Assembly (NCBI GenBank): GCA_008704415.1
Contig: VXIS01000076.1
Coordinates: forward strand, 92,729 to 156,728
From: Sphaerosporella brunnea
Taxonomy: Eukaryota; Ascomycota; Pezizomycetes; Pezizales; Pyronemataceae
Length of the DNA stretch: 64,000 nt
Direction: 5' to 3'
This document shows positions 13,040-25,267 of the stretch, one piece after another. Position 1 is the stretch's first letter. Every line of letters starts with the position of its first letter. Under the pieces are notes generated by a model, which saw only the letters and a program-made list of their open reading frames with translations, made no database searches and had not been told where the DNA came from. Both the position numbers and the translations under genes were made by a program.

Positions 13040-14068
13040 TTAAGACGCGTTTAGCCAGGCAGCCGGTCCCCATCGCTGGTCGAAACCTGACGTTAGCTTG
13101 ACGACGCCAGTAGCATGGGACACAGGAATATGCTCCCGACCCTGCGATGCGCGATCGACGAATGCTGGAACCTTGCGATGCCCGCCAGCAAACGATGCGA
13201 ATGCCTCGGCGCCACGCAGTTGAGGTTGGGTTTGGGGATGATGATGTTTCTCCATCGGAAATGGAATGCCTGCACCGAGTCCAGGGTGGTATATACCAGC
13301 TCAACAACACCGCACAATTTTCTGCGCGTCCGCAGCGGGGCGGGTGTTGTGGTTAACCCCGTGTCCGTCGCAAACCCACATTCCTCTCGCGCTCAAGAAT
13401 CCAGTTAGCTTGCCGGGGAACATGTATGGCAGCATTCACCAGGCACATCTTTTGGCGCGGTGCTTTGGTGTGCACACTCGCTCTTGCTAGTGAAAAGATT
13501 GAGGATGAACCAGGCCTTGCGTACAGAGAAGGTACATGTGCATCTTCTGCTTGATATCCGCAGTGGACGCGGTGCTCACGGCTTCCAGTATCCCGGTGTG
13601 GTTGCCGTATATAAGCCGGCTGTCGGAGCTAAACCAGAACCGCTGCTGCCAATCATGTCAGAAGGTCACGGGTTAGACAGAAAATTCATAATTCCACAGC
13701 AGAGCGGATGTGAACCATCAAGGGGTTTGAGATTTGCCGGTGGGGCCGCCGTGGGCGATGCGTCCCAATAAACACGGATGCCTTGCTTATGTTGATGTGC
13801 TGCTGTGAGACGGCATGTGGGGTCGAAACGGTGACACTGAAGGGTCCCGACAGTGGTGTTCGGAGGCACAAGCCGTAGTTTCTGGCTGACCCGAGCCGTA
13901 GCGCGACAGGTGGCAAAGTGCGGACATGAGCGCGCCATGTAAGAGACTGAGACACAAGGCGAGCGGATTGGAGAGGCCTCAGGAACCGTGGAGTGTTGTG
14001 ATGGGAGCGCCGATATATATGTGATGCGACGCGTAGCCTCTGTCTTGGTGAAGTTTTTGAAGAGTCCA
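13040..14068. other. nothing recognised
   Basis: Overlapping short frames on both strands without motifs. May contain more of the eroded sequence to its left. Confidence 0.35.
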
Positions 14069-14706
14069 TACGGGTGCTCCTACAGGGCCAGGGCGGTCTG
14101 CCATACACCAGTCGAAATTGCGCTCGACAGAGCACTGAAGCGATCCAGTCGGGGGTAGAAAGCCTGCAGTCCTTACTGATGTGATATCTATATGCGGTGC
14201 GCATCATTCTGGGGGCCAACCTTCGCGGAAGCAAAAACAAATCTCTATTTTTCCCACCCTGACTGCCACTGATAATTTAGGTCTTTCTATTCACTTTTGA
14301 TGCCACCGCATCGGCAATTCTAAGATCGTGAGCCTTGCGCTGTTGCTACCCAAAAAACCACCTTCGAATGTCATCAACCACGTCCAACCATGATCAACGG
14401 GCGTCTCATCCGCGACTGGGCCCTGGGGCCGTGAATAAAAACCCCAATTGCCATCAGCAAGTCACGCACTACGTGCGAGAATTGACCCTGAGTACCCTGA
14501 TGTTCTCATCGGCGCGAGCCATGCTGAGATTGCCGAGCTTGGGGAGATGCTAAATGCGCTCTGTATCCTGCAACAGGAGTTGTGGAGCGCGCGGAGGATA
14601 CATTGACGCGGGCGGTTTGCATATAAAGTACATTACTCCGCTGGAAGCTCTCGGAATGTGGTCTAGGTCTGGTCCGCGCTCTGGACTGGACTGTGAGGAA
14701 CACTGA
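14069..14706 (+). mobile_element. degenerate non-autonomous hAT (CAGTGTTC family)
   Basis: The right end reads GAGGAACACTG, the inverse of the CAGTGTTCCTC/G terminus used by the elements at 21341 and 28437. The left part, GGGCCAGGGCGGTCTGCC, matches the subterminal sequence after 28437. Inside, 14510-14570 carries the C-terminal transposase remnant sharing ASHAEIxELxxMLNAL with the frame at 30114-30338. The left terminal bases have decayed. Confidence 0.55.
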
Positions 14707-17700
14707 TGGCAACGGGTTGAAATCACGCCGGACCACCAGACATGCCAAGTGTATCGACGCATGGTTGACCTGTCGCGACGGGTGTATGCATATCGCCACA
14801 ACCACGCTCGCGCGGCAACACGCGTGACCGCCTCGGCGCGGTGGCTTACGTCATGTCTCCGCCGTATACACCCCAGCCTGTGACCGTTCTTGCAACCTGG
14901 TTTGCAGTCCGCATGCTGTGCCGCTGTTGCAGTCTTTGATGCGTTCCCCTCGTAGACGCCATCTTGGGTGTGTCCAAATCGTTGACTAAAAACACGACCA
15001 GCTTGGAAAAGACATGCCAGAGCACATTCCGCCCATCAGGCGCTGCGCCGGGATGCTGTGCCCGCCGTGCCCCCCAGGGTGGAAGCAGGCGGCGTCGACG
15101 CGGTCGTCGAGATTGGACATGCACGAAGGGACCAAGGCCGGATTGCTCAGGAACATCCGCAAGCACGAGAGCAGCTGCTGATGCGCTGCCTGAGCACACG
15201 ATCGATGCAGGCAGGCATCGCGGAGCGCCGGCGGCTGCGGGTAGCGGGCGCTGAATTCGGCTTCGGCGGCGGGCAAACGCGTCAAGTCGGCAGGTCGGGC
15301 GCACTTTCAGCGGGGTTGAGTCAGGCGCGATTTCTGGGGGCTGGTGCGAGCGCGCCTCACGCGCCTATCCTTGCAGTCAATCAAGCGCGGTGGCATGGTA
15401 AGGGCGGCGCTGTAAATGTTTCCTTGCCCTGTATTCGCCGAGGTCACCACCCTTTGCTCATCCTGGTGTTTCACAAACTCGATGCTCTTATCTGGGTGCC
15501 GGGCGCCGGGGATCGCCTCGGCCAAGGCACGGCGATTGACACCTTTTCTTGTGCGCGGAACTCTTGTACGGGCGGGGGCTTGCTCAATTTCACTTCGCGA
15601 ACGATCGCAACAAGCATCGCGTCGCAATCAGCACCGCAGTGTAATTGCGCATGTATCAGACGTCGCCGCCAAGCAAGCTGACAGTGCCCGCTCATAGACA
15701 TTCCGTGTGAACCAAATACCACATCCCGACCGTAACTACAACATCTGGGCCATGCACAGTGTGTTCCACCCTCAAAACACGTCGATACCATCTGCCATTG
15801 CGCGTCGGCAAGCCGCAAGTTGATAACACCCCGCCGTCACCTGCGTAAATGTTGCCCCTCTCCACCGCCGCCATCCCACTCACTGTAACTTTCGCTTTTT
15901 ACCGCCAGGGCTGGCTGGGTAGCGTCCTCGACCGACGATGTCGTCCCCAACTAGGGCGTCTGTGGGCAGAGTGCTATCGCGGGCGACATGTACACCTTCC
16001 GAGGAATGCGCAGTGGAAGGAAGCGTGCGCCGCCAGGTCTGGAACAGTGTGTGCTGGGCGAAGAGGTCACGGGTCCAGGACGATGCCGAGACCGCCGGCG
16101 ATGCAAGAAGTGGAGTGACAACCGTGACGCTGCCGTGGGGAAGCGGGGGCTCGATGGGCTGCAGCGGACATCCGCAGCGTTAGGGTTGCAACGTCGGTTG
16201 CACACGATGAAAGGCTGCACACTGTAATAGTCCGTCTGTGAGGTGTGAACGGTCGTGGCGATATCATTCGACAGTGGACAAGGGGGCGACGCGGTCATGG
16301 CGGCTTTGGAAGTTGCAATGTGCAGAGAGACAGATGTCCGGGTTGTTGTTGGTTGGCGCCGGGTTTGTTTGCGTGGACCCGGGTCACGCGTTGGCACAGC
16401 AACCGGCTGACGAACCGGATCCGGACCAGTGGCACACGGGCCGGGTAACCGCACCCCACCGAAAGCCGCGGCGACAACCATCGCGCTGCCCAGAAAAATC
16501 AACAACTGCTGCAATGGAAAGAGACGATGCTGGAGATTACTATCGATGTGTAAACTGATCGCAGGGAGCGTTCCCCACCCAAAAATCTGTTCTTCGGTTT
16601 CGCCGGGGTGCCCGTGGGTTAGGGCTACCCGTTCTAGTGCGCTGTTGCCATGGCGACAGGCTGACTAACCATCATTCACCGTTGACACAGCAACGGGCTG
16701 ACTAACCGTCATCACAAGTCGTATCGCGCTGCGTTATCACTCGCTGCCTCAGTCGCCGTCTAATCATCGCGAGGCGGCGTCCGTTTGGGAGGTTGCGCGT
16801 TGCACGGTCCTCGCCGCTGCGGCCGCGTCGAAATCTCCCGGACGGAAACCCCCCAGGGTGCTGAGAGATGCGCGCTGCGCGCGAAAGCCAAGCCAGCGGC
16901 CGGGACAACCAGAAGCGTCACGTGGCATGTTGGCCGCGTGGACTGATGGACATCTGAGCAGCGCGGCCCTCGGGCTCATCCGCGAGCACTCACTGGTCTA
17001 GTTCTTGCAACGTCTAGTCCACCCGTCGGCGATCGATTTCTTGCTCTCCAAGCCCCGTCGAGCTCTGTCCGTGTGGCAGCGTCCGCGTGAACCTTTCGCG
17101 GCAACGTTTCCTAGCGGCCGGCCATCCCGACGAACGGTTGCTACGCGTGGTGTGGCATCCAACAAACGGTGCGCCGGCAGATCGGGGCGAGAGAAATAAC
17201 AACTGCGATCGCTTCGCTGCCTGCTTGTTCGCGGCCAAATGCCGGCCTCACAACACCGCAAAGCCTCGGGTGCCCGGCGGGAGGCGTTTCGCGTTGAGTG
17301 TCCATACAAGGCGGAGACACCGGGCCAGGGCAACGGAATGGTAACCGGCGGCGGTCCCGGAGTGCCGTGAGGTCCCTAGGCAGGCGGGACGCGGACGCAA
17401 TCGGCTCAACGACCGCTCTGGCCAGTTGCGACTGGCGGCGAAGAGTGGCCTGCTTCGAGAGATTGCACGAGCGCGTAAGAGGGACACCCGACCGCGGAGT
17501 TATCAACCCGATATCGCCGTGGTCGCGCCGACCTACATGACCGCGATGTCGCGATGGCAGCGCAACTGCAGACCCTCCAGGCGCGCCTTCCAAACCATTC
17601 TAGCGCGCATTTGCGGTCAGAGCTGTGCGCGCGCAGCGGCAATTCACAGCTCAACCTGATTCCAGTGATCTCCCGAGTTTGAGTGGATACTTCGCAGCAT

Positions 17701-18596
17701 CCCCAAGTAGCGTCACCGCCACATGGTCTGCCCGGGACGAAGCCTGATCCTCCTGCTGGGCCCCCGCTGCATCCACCGGGTGCCCGCCCCTGCCATGGTC
17801 TCTCCTGGTGCGGCTGGTGCGCTGACGCCTGCCGTCCGGCAAGGCGCCGAACTCGTTCCGTCGTCCGTTGGCGCCGCGGCTGGGGTCTGTCGCAGTACTG
17901 TATTCGCCAGGCACCTGGAAGCGACAGTGGTTCTTTCGTGGCGAGCATGTAGATTACCCAAGCGTGCTGCTTCCAGGTGGCCCATGACGCACGTCTCCTG
18001 CCGCTTCGTAGACCTGCCTCAAGCCATGGCGCAACGTTGCAGCCGCCACCTGTTCGCCCCGGCAAGGCAATAGAGCGCCAACTGCGCCGTCCCCGTTTTC
18101 ATCATTATCGCACTCAACAACCGCCACGCTTTAGTTCGAAGACAAACAGAACCGTTGCTGGCTTTGCGTAGCAAACCCACAAAGCTTGTGGTATGATATA
18201 CGTTCCAACTTCCAAGCGTGTGCACAACGCCCGCCGTTTCTTCGAAAGACCTACTCAATGCCGACGGTGAGTTCCGCTCTTCCTGATATCGGCAGGCTAT
18301 ACCTCTGTCAACGCTGAAGCCCTGGATGAATTGATCGATTGCGCAGACACGCAGCGATGCATTGCGTTCATCCTGTTATGGTTGCGGAAGCCACAGCGTG
18401 GACTACCGTCACGCTGTGGTCTGATACGCTGTTTACCGTCAATTCCGGCGACGTTTTTCGCCACGTCGGCGGGGTTGTAGACACACGAAGGAAAGCAGAT
18501 ACGTCAAAAACAACGCATGAAACATTATTATCCTATTCAAACGGGGATTCCTTTACATTGCAACGCGTGAAACATTATCCTATTTGGACTAGATTG
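14707..18596. other. GC-rich region with long antisense-overlapping frames, no assignable gene
   Basis: High GC lengthens open frames on both strands here (15058-15681 +, 15951-16514 -, 17406-18065 -). On the minus strand 15883-14846 shows a chain of protein-like pieces in shifting frames (NIYAGDGGVL; VKHQDEQRVVTSANTGQGN; SCLRMFLSNPALVPSCMSNL) that may be a decayed gene. No domain, conserved splice pattern or terminal repeat could be found. 16560-18560 holds nothing I can support. Confidence 0.3.
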
Positions 18597-20486
18597 CTAG
18601 ACAACCGTTGCCTCGATGACGACCTTCACGGTGTCCGGCACATACTGATGGTGTGTGATGCCATCCAAATAGCTGACTGGGTGTCCTCCTCCGGTCAAGA
18701 AACACTGGCCACGGGTGAAGCGCAGTCCGTCCGTCGGCAACCCACAGAGCTTGACCACGTGCTCGCACAAGCTCTGGGCCGACCCGCGTAGGAGCACCCC
18801 ACGCTGCAAAGACGCTGTGTGCGTTTCCTCGTCGCCGGTCGCTTTGTGGAGCAACACCAGTTCGCACGGTATGTGGTCGGCGAGGGTAAGTTCGTTGATA
18901 CGCTGGGCGATGTGGAGCCTATTGGCGTCGACAAACGAGGCGGGACGGCTGCCACCGGGCGCGGTTCCTTGCTGGAGAGCGGCACCTGCTGTGGCCTGGG
19001 TGGGCAAACGCGGTTCTCGTGGGTCCTGGACCGCGCTGAACCATTGCTCCAGTGGCCCCGGTGGCTGCTGCGATGCTCCGGTTGGCTGCTGCAATCCACC
19101 AATTGGCTGCTGTAATCCCCCAGTTAGCTGCGGTAACCCTCCGACTAGCTGCAGTAATCCTGCGATCGACTGATCATTGGCATTTGGCGGGTGGTGGTTC
19201 GCAACAAGACGTAGCTGGCTGGCAGGTCCCTCGTCGTTCGACTGCTGGGTTAGGCCTGCGAGTGGTGAATCAGGTTGCGCATCCGCGAACGGTGTTTTGA
19301 CGTAGAACAACAGTTCCACCCCTCGGCCACAGCAAAAACCGGCAACCGTGTCACTCAGTGGCTCAATTATTCCAAACGGGACGCGGGGCGGCGCCACGTA
19401 GACGTAGTATTCGTCGTCCTTTCGATAAATGGCCGATCCGTCATCCATGATGCCGGCACAAAGTTCCCAGTGCGCACAAGACTCGTCGCCATCGGTGAAG
19501 GGGTGATCATTCGAGGGCTGCACCAACAGAACTCCGGTCTCGTTGGTCTTGCGTTGGGTCCTGACGAGGAAGGTAGCAGAGGTATTGCAGTCCGCGCAGT
19601 GACGATTCACGAGCTCTCTCTGTTCCGAGTCGCATGCAGCGAGGCTCGCCGGAATACTGCCTTTGCACTGCAGGATTGGATAGTGCGTGTAGGTGTTTAC
19701 AAACCCGCTGTGGAGCAGGCAAGACACCGTCTCTTCCCGAGTAACCGTAGGGGCACACCGCATAGCGGCCAACACATCTGGGATGCTGTCCCGGCAATCT
19801 GGGAATAGATTCAAGATCTTGCGCTGGCGGGCTTGAAGGGTCGCCGTGTCTCGTGCGCTATCGAGTTCCAACAACCCGCGTGCGACAGCCTGCGCTCGCT
19901 CTTCATCGACCTGTAGCAACCGCCGCAGTTCGGGCACGCAAAGGATGACCTGTATGAGTGCGTTTGACAATCTCTTGTGGTCGTGTGCCAATCCGATCTT
20001 GCACTGCACGATCTGCAGTGCTGGCTGCTGCAATTGCTCAAGTCCGGAAGAAAGCGCTATTTCCCCGCCTTCGTCGAAGGGCACGTTGACGTTACTGCGC
20101 GTCTGCACGGCGATGGCAGCATGTTGAAACAACTGGCAGCGTCTCAGGGTGTCGATGGTGCGCCGAAGCAGGAGCTTATCGGGGTCTTGCGGCAGAGTGC
20201 GCCGCTGTTTCGCGCAGGACATTGGGCCGTCGAGGGTATAGTCCGGATCGTCGATCAGTCCAGTGGAAACGAACGCCGAGCGAACGCAGACGTAGTAGTA
20301 GATGAACATGCTGAGGTTGGATAGTCAGCTAGCGGGGCGCGCAATCTCGGGGCTTGTGGCTTACTGTTGACTGTGGCGCGCCGCACTCACCCGTTCTCCC
20401 AGAAGAGCGACTTGCTTCTCCGTCGCCTTTGAGACATCATCTCGTTCAAGCAACTGCTGTGTTTGCTGATCTGCCGTAGTCGCCAT
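18597..20486 (-). CDS. USP-like pseudo-deubiquitinase family, copy 1
   Basis: Two exons: 20486-20365 (40 codons plus 2 nt) and 20310-18597, joined across a 54-nt intron (20364-20311, GTAAGC...CTGAC...CAG), giving 611 residues. The intron position and phase match the paralogs. Residues 1-41 form a Q/E-rich helix. From about residue 147 GLAHDHKRLSNALIQ..LCVPELRRLL follows the USP Cys box, but the catalytic Cys position is Arg154. CLLH (about 238) and CADC (279) resemble the USP zinc ribbon. VLLVQPS, the His-box equivalent DDGSA (His replaced by Asp) and LLFYV (about 374) follow. Family USPs hydrolyse ubiquitin conjugates; this one should bind without cleaving, if it binds at all. The tail has Q/G-rich repeats (LLQLVGG/LQQPTG) and a folded-looking C-terminal 110 residues ending KVVIEATVV, possibly ubiquitin-like. 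Gene call firm; USP relation inferred. Confidence 0.8.
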
Positions 20487-20615
20487 CGTGCGGAGTCGAG
20501 CGCTGTCTTGAGGTGTGTCGTGTGTGCCGTGGAGGGCGCGCAGATCGGGGAGTTAATGGGAGAAGTCACGTCGGCCGGGGCTTTTATGGGGAAGCCACGC
20601 GACCTTTAGGGTTAT
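20487..20615 (-). promoter_or_regulatory. candidate promoter of copy 1 with telobox
   Basis: Upstream of the copy-1 start the sense strand carries TAACCCTAA (about 20604-20612) and an ATAAAAG element near 20590. The AACCCTA core also appears upstream of the three paralogs. Function is inferred from position and sharing only. Confidence 0.35.
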
Positions 20616-20639
20616 GCTGCTTACAGGGCTCACCGTGTT

Positions 20640-20800
20640 GATCACTGCATGGGCTCTCACGCGAGCCATCGGGGGTGGCATATCGGATCACTCGCCGTCT
20701 TACGCGCCGCATAGGCTGTCACGCGAGCCATCGCCGGTGGCATATCGGATCACTCCGTGTCTTCCCCGCCGCATAGGCCGTCACGCGACTGATTGCGGGT
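20640..20800. repeat. 62-bp minisatellite fragment
   Basis: Two to three degenerate copies of the unit with CCGCATAGGCTGTCACGCGA and GGTGGCATATCGGATCACTC, the same as the large array at 27832-28436 and 31448-31830. Confidence 0.75.
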
Positions 20801-20829
20801 GGCAGAAGCTTGCGACGCGGCGGGGACCT

Positions 20830-21080
20830 TCGATGATGATATTTCCACAACAGAATTGCCCTCAACCAAGGTACGCCTGATGCTGCCTCTGGTTGTGCAC
20901 AGTATCGCATGTGAGTGATTGGTTATGTAGGGAATCTCGATGAGATAACAGGCGAGTCACGAGTTATGCACGGTATTACACGTCAGTGATTGTTTGTGCA
21001 CGGGATTACGGTCAGATTACATGCGAGTGAGTGGTTGTGTAGGCAATTACAGGCGAGTTACGTGCACCTGGCGCCTCGGA
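20830..21080. repeat. ATTGGTTGTG minisatellite, block 3, duplicated segment
   Basis: Shares long blocks with 33345-33530 (GATGATATTTC.ACAACAGAATTG; AACCAAGGTACGCCTGATG) and with 34560-34712 (GCACCTGGCGCCTCGGATA), so this is one copy of a larger duplicated segment. Confidence 0.75.
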
Positions 21081-21340
21081 TAGGTTCCGGGCGACCCTCT
21101 CAAGGTCTGGATGTCTGATAGGTATCTGGGTGCCGGCTATTCGGCGATTTTCTTGGTGCTGATAATGGGGTAACCTCCGAGCGCATCAAGTGACCAAAAC
21201 CCGGGCATTTGAGGATGGATATCAAAGCAGAGCTTGTTGGCGAGAGCAATTGTAAATTGTTCACGCCAATGCTGACCGCTTCTTGGGGTCGTTGTCTTCT
21301 TTAAACAGGGTAGATAGATACTTCAGGTGCCTGGCGGGCT
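21081..21340 (+). mobile_element. 3' fragment of the second hAT family
   Basis: Sequence from GTTCCGGGCGACCCTCTCAA onward is repeated at 37755-38010 and, more divergently, at 44165-44570. In those copies it leads to a CAGGGC..GGCAGCC inverted end. Here it is cut off by the CAGTGTTC hAT end at 21341. Confidence 0.55.
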
Positions 21341-21990
21341 CAGTGTTCCTCACAGTCTTGTCCGACCAGTCCTGAGCGCGGACCGAACCTGGACCACATC
21401 ATGCAGTCCAGTCCGAGAGGCTGCCCTGGACCAATCAGTCCTTGGACGGGTAAGCACTGGACGGCCTGCAGGCGATCCAGTTGACTGGATACTTCTAGCG
21501 GAGTAATGTATTACATCAGGATTTTCTATACAAAGTGCGTCCTCAAAACCCATAAACCAAACTGTGTCCTCCGCACGCTCCAAAAGTTCTTTTAAGACTG
21601 CGGAGGCATACATCTCTTGCATTTCCACCGGCTCTCTCCTTTAATCACAACTTCTTGGCCGTTTTCAGGCAGCCAAACATGACTTGAGCGGGCTCTTTTC
21701 TTGGCTTGGAACACTGCGGGTATTCTTTCTTGGGATGCGCCGGCTTCCGCTGGGTTGCTTTCAAGAGTAGGCGTAAACATGCTACTTGGAAGCGAGGATA
21801 ACTGGGAGGAAACCTCGCCTTGGATGTCGGGATAACCATGCAAGCTCTGGCATATGTCGTCGCTGTGGGACTGCTGCAAGCCGGAGGACATTACCATGAC
21901 GGAAGCGGCTGTCATGACAAGAGAATGAGAGTTTGTACTCAGGGTCCAATCTGGCACGTTGTGAGTGACTTACGGTTAGCTCGAATGAGT
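21341..21990 (-). mobile_element. internally deleted hAT with transposase N-terminus
   Basis: The terminus CAGTGTTCCTCAC lies at 21341. The minus-strand frame 21957-21592 encodes a transposase N-terminus ending ENGQEVVIKGESRWKCKRC, the start of a BED-type zinc finger (W..C..C), and then runs directly into 3' sequence. The catalytic centre is therefore deleted. The same S/Q-rich N-terminus occurs in the frame 30114-30338. The opposite inverted end was not found, so the 5' side is truncated near 21990. Confidence 0.65.
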
Positions 21991-23608
21991 TCTGTCAAGT
22001 GCTGATGCTGTTCGCAAGAACAGTCTTCTCGAGGTTTGGCCCAGTTTGATTGGCTGGATAGTCTCACGGTTCGCGCGGTTGAGGTGTCCACACACAGGGT
22101 TGTAGTCGATTGAGCGATCAAGGCGGCATCCTGCATAGACGGCGTTTCCACGCCTAGCCAACAGAGGACACAGTGCATCAAGCGCGATAACATTCCAAGA
22201 AGACTCTTCGCTGAAACCCGATACTCCCAATGACATCGGAGCGAATGAACTCCCACCGACAAGAATCGCATCTACAGCAACCGTTTTATATGTACAGTGG
22301 TAATCTTCAGGGTGAGGTAGCTTTTCCATCGGTTAGGATAGTGTAAATCAGAGGAGCTCGGGCCCTTGCAACCCTCGTAATCGCTCTGGGTTCATATAGT
22401 GTGGTCACCTGCTGCCGATGAAGCGCTCCAGTCAAGTGGTCATTAATATTCGCCATACAGCCACGGTAAAGGTCTTCTTTTTTTATTGTCGTGCTCATAA
22501 CCGATGACAAGCGCAACAAAACTTCAATGTGTTGGAATAGCAAAAGATCAACCAGCGCCCGAGGACCATCCGGGTAAGTAACGGAGTCTCTACGCTGTGG
22601 GATTGATCCCCAAGCTTGCTAGGCTTGTAACCCCGCGAAAGTCGGGTAACTACCGATGAACCTACCGATTTCACCGGGAATTGAACCGTCATCCTTCCGC
22701 GCTCATGGTTTCATATGGCGTGCGTCCATCCAACTACACCACGAGCATCTGGGCTGAAATTGTGTCGGTTAAGAAGATGATCTACCACAGCACTACCAAA
22801 TGCACGTGCAGCTATCACTCTATATATGGTTCTGCAGCAGCAGTGCCTGAGTAACCGCGCCAATCTTTGGACTTGGTGGTCACAACCTAGGTTTTCGGCG
22901 TCGCAGGAACAATGTTCAACTAATCTCACCGCCACCCAGGATCAATGCGACCGGTGCGGATAGGAGCGTGCGGCATGTTAGCGCTCGGCATCGGAGGAGC
23001 GCCAGCAAGGTCTACTCGCTGACGGAATGCACAGTTACATCATGCAGTTCCAGATGGGGAGCTTGTCAATCAAAGCGCGTTCAAGGGTCAGAGAATCTGC
23101 AGGCCCATGCCCCCCGCATGGCTGGCGAGCGGACGGCTAGTTTTGAGGGTGCGTGGCAACGCGATACACTTTGACACACAGTCCCACTCGAACGCCAAAA
23201 AGGATCATCTGATTCTTCCGACCGGACAGGTAGAAGTGCTGGTTAATATCAAAATCAAGCGAACCGTCCGTTTTGTTGATATCCACTCCTGTATAGCCAA
23301 ATCATGAGCGAAACCAGCGTTGTTGCCGCCAAGCGTTGCCAATCAACCAAACGGCCTGCGATTTGTAGATTGGGCAGGGTGCTCGCGCGCTGCTGCGGTG
23401 GAATACCTCCAGGTCCGCCGAAATTGTGTTTCAAGGTTCCGATGAAATAGTGGTGATTCCAGCGGTCCCTCGAGTGCGCGTCGAGTCCATACCTGCGGCT
23501 TTGGCCTGCATCTTGAGTTTGAGTCTGTGACGCTCGATATGTGAGGCCGGCTGGTATTCTATCAGTAGTGAGACGTTGAGCGCCAGCCGGGAGTGCATTG
23601 TCTCCAGA
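21991..23608. other. nothing recognised
   Basis: Short frames only. 23638-23255 minus (127 codons) is the longest and has no domain. A tRNA-like box at 22680-22770 fails pairing checks. Confidence 0.35.
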
Positions 23609-23725
23609 TAGTGATGGACACAAGCCAGCTTGAATCAATCCTTCAACGTCGGCTGGAGCTGGCTCGTCTCGTAGAGGGATCGCGTCCGAGCTTTGGGTGA
23701 GCTCGAGCTGCCGCTCGAGTTTCTC
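23609..23725. mobile_element. hAT end fragment, GAGCTCG-rich
   Basis: Begins TAGTGATGGACACAAGCC and runs into GAGCTCGAGCTGCCGCTCGA, like the MITE at 9142-9388. No partner end was seen. Confidence 0.5.
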
Positions 23726-24103
23726 TGCTTTACTACACTTTATGCTGGCGGACTCCGTTAACTCAAGATAATAGTTTTCAACGTATCTAAGAATGGCAAC
23801 CGTATGATGACTGGCTACAATTACGCAGCATGCCCATCGTTCTCACTGTCTGGGAGTAATTCGTGATTCGCATCTGGGGCCGGAACTTCAACTACACTGT
23901 CAATCGCGCCTATATCTTGCTTAACCGTTCACGTTTTCACTGCTCCAACTCACCCTGCCGCAAGCAGCTTTTGAGCAACAAGTAAGAGCTATCTGAGATC
24001 TCCAAGAGCCTGTTCGCTTTTTGATAGCACAATTCCCAGCTTGGGAGTGCTGCCCCGGCCGCCCCGTCGGAAAGTCGGTCCTCCCGAACGCCGCGGTTAC
24101 GCC

Positions 24104-24900
24104 CAGGGTTGTCAAAAGTCAGGGCAGTCCGGGTTCCAGCCAGGCCTGGACCGGACTGATTGAAACGGGCTTTTCAAATTTCGGCCCGTTTGGACCAGGC
24201 TTTTTCGATCGACACCCAGGCACCTGCGGGCATACGCCAGGTCCAAAAAGACCCGGCGCCCGGCAGGCCCCCCAGGCATGCTTTTGCTTTCACTTACATC
24301 AAGGAAAGGAAAATGAACATGAGATACAGATCCAACGTGAAGGCGCTCAATATACCCATCAATCTTCGCCGCCTGCAGTTCCGAGTCACCCGGCATACGA
24401 TGAATTTGGAACTCGCCCGATACACAAGACCTTCCCTCCTATCACTGAGGTACAACACTGAGTCGGAGTACTGCAGCGCTACAGTCATAGTGGTCATGGC
24501 CGCGCTTCTGCTACGCTCCTTCAGTTTCGGAATCTTTTGGGTTCTGAGCAAAACGTCCGCCGTATTCTTCCGCCCCAACTGCGACCAGTATATTCTAGGG
24601 ATTTATGAGCAAACCGCCTGGAGTTCTCCTCCGCATTCTTCCCACTCGTCTCCGAACTGTTAGTTTTGGGCTGGATCGACAAGTCAATGGATTGCGATCG
24701 ACGCTTTAGCTGCTGCTGAACGACCGACCGCCTTTAGTGGCCTTGACTTCGGCTCCTTGACCGAACCGATCTTGAGGATACCTGGCGCCCGCGGCACCTA
24801 TCAAATATCCAGACTTTTATTCCACCGGCCCGAACCTATCAGGCTTTCCGCATCATCGGCCCAACCTGACCCGCTTCGCGGGACCCGATTTGCCCGAGCG
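24104..24900 (+). mobile_element. second hAT family, 5' half
   Basis: Starts CAGGGTTGTCAAAAGTCAGG, which corresponds to the inverse of the right ends CAAGAGACCGGCCAGTC..GGCAGCCCTG of the elements ending at 38164 and 44769. The downstream part (24280-24900) is paralogous to 6605-7420 and contains a frame with SSPPAVPSHPAY. The 3' half is missing. A 5' and a 3' half in different places suggests recombination between copies. Confidence 0.5.
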
Positions 24901-25267
24901 GCTGGCCGGACTCCCTGGACTAGGCGAGAATGACCACGTTCTCGCGAGACTCGGCGAGACCTGGCGAAACTCGCATGATAAGAATCCTTCGTGCAAACCC
25001 AACTTATTCCAACACGTGGTGCTTGACGTCAGCCACTCTGGTGAAAGAAAACGGAGTTTTGGCGGAGCGTCAGCCCCTCGCGCCGTGACGACCCGTTTCA
25101 ACAATCCAATCGCAGACACTATCCCCGTACAAAAGCGATTTGTGTACACCCCGCGCCACAAAGAACACAAAAAACACTTCACCGCTCGTCCTCAACCTCC
25201 ACTGCATCGCTATGCACTGGCAACGACTGAATCAAACCCCAGAACCCCATCATTCCACCATGCGCGC

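Noticed and set aside
15951..16514. Possible secreted protein (hydrophobic N-terminus MQQLLIFLGSAMVVAAAF)
   Set aside because: The rest of the frame is low-complexity R/S/P/T without a domain. The hydrophobic start alone is not enough.
17406..18065. 219-codon minus frame and other long frames in 14.8-18.1 kb
   Set aside because: Arg/Ala/Gly/Ser-dominated composition and equal-length frames on both strands fit GC-rich noncoding DNA; no domain.
19275..19808. 177-codon plus-strand frame within copy 1
   Set aside because: Antisense shadow of the conserved USP-like core; no paralog counterpart.
22680..22775. tRNA-like sequence on the minus strand (TGGTGTAGTTGG and GGTTCAATTCC)
   Set aside because: A- and B-box words are present, but the D loop is too long and the T stem, acceptor stem and anticodon stem do not pair.
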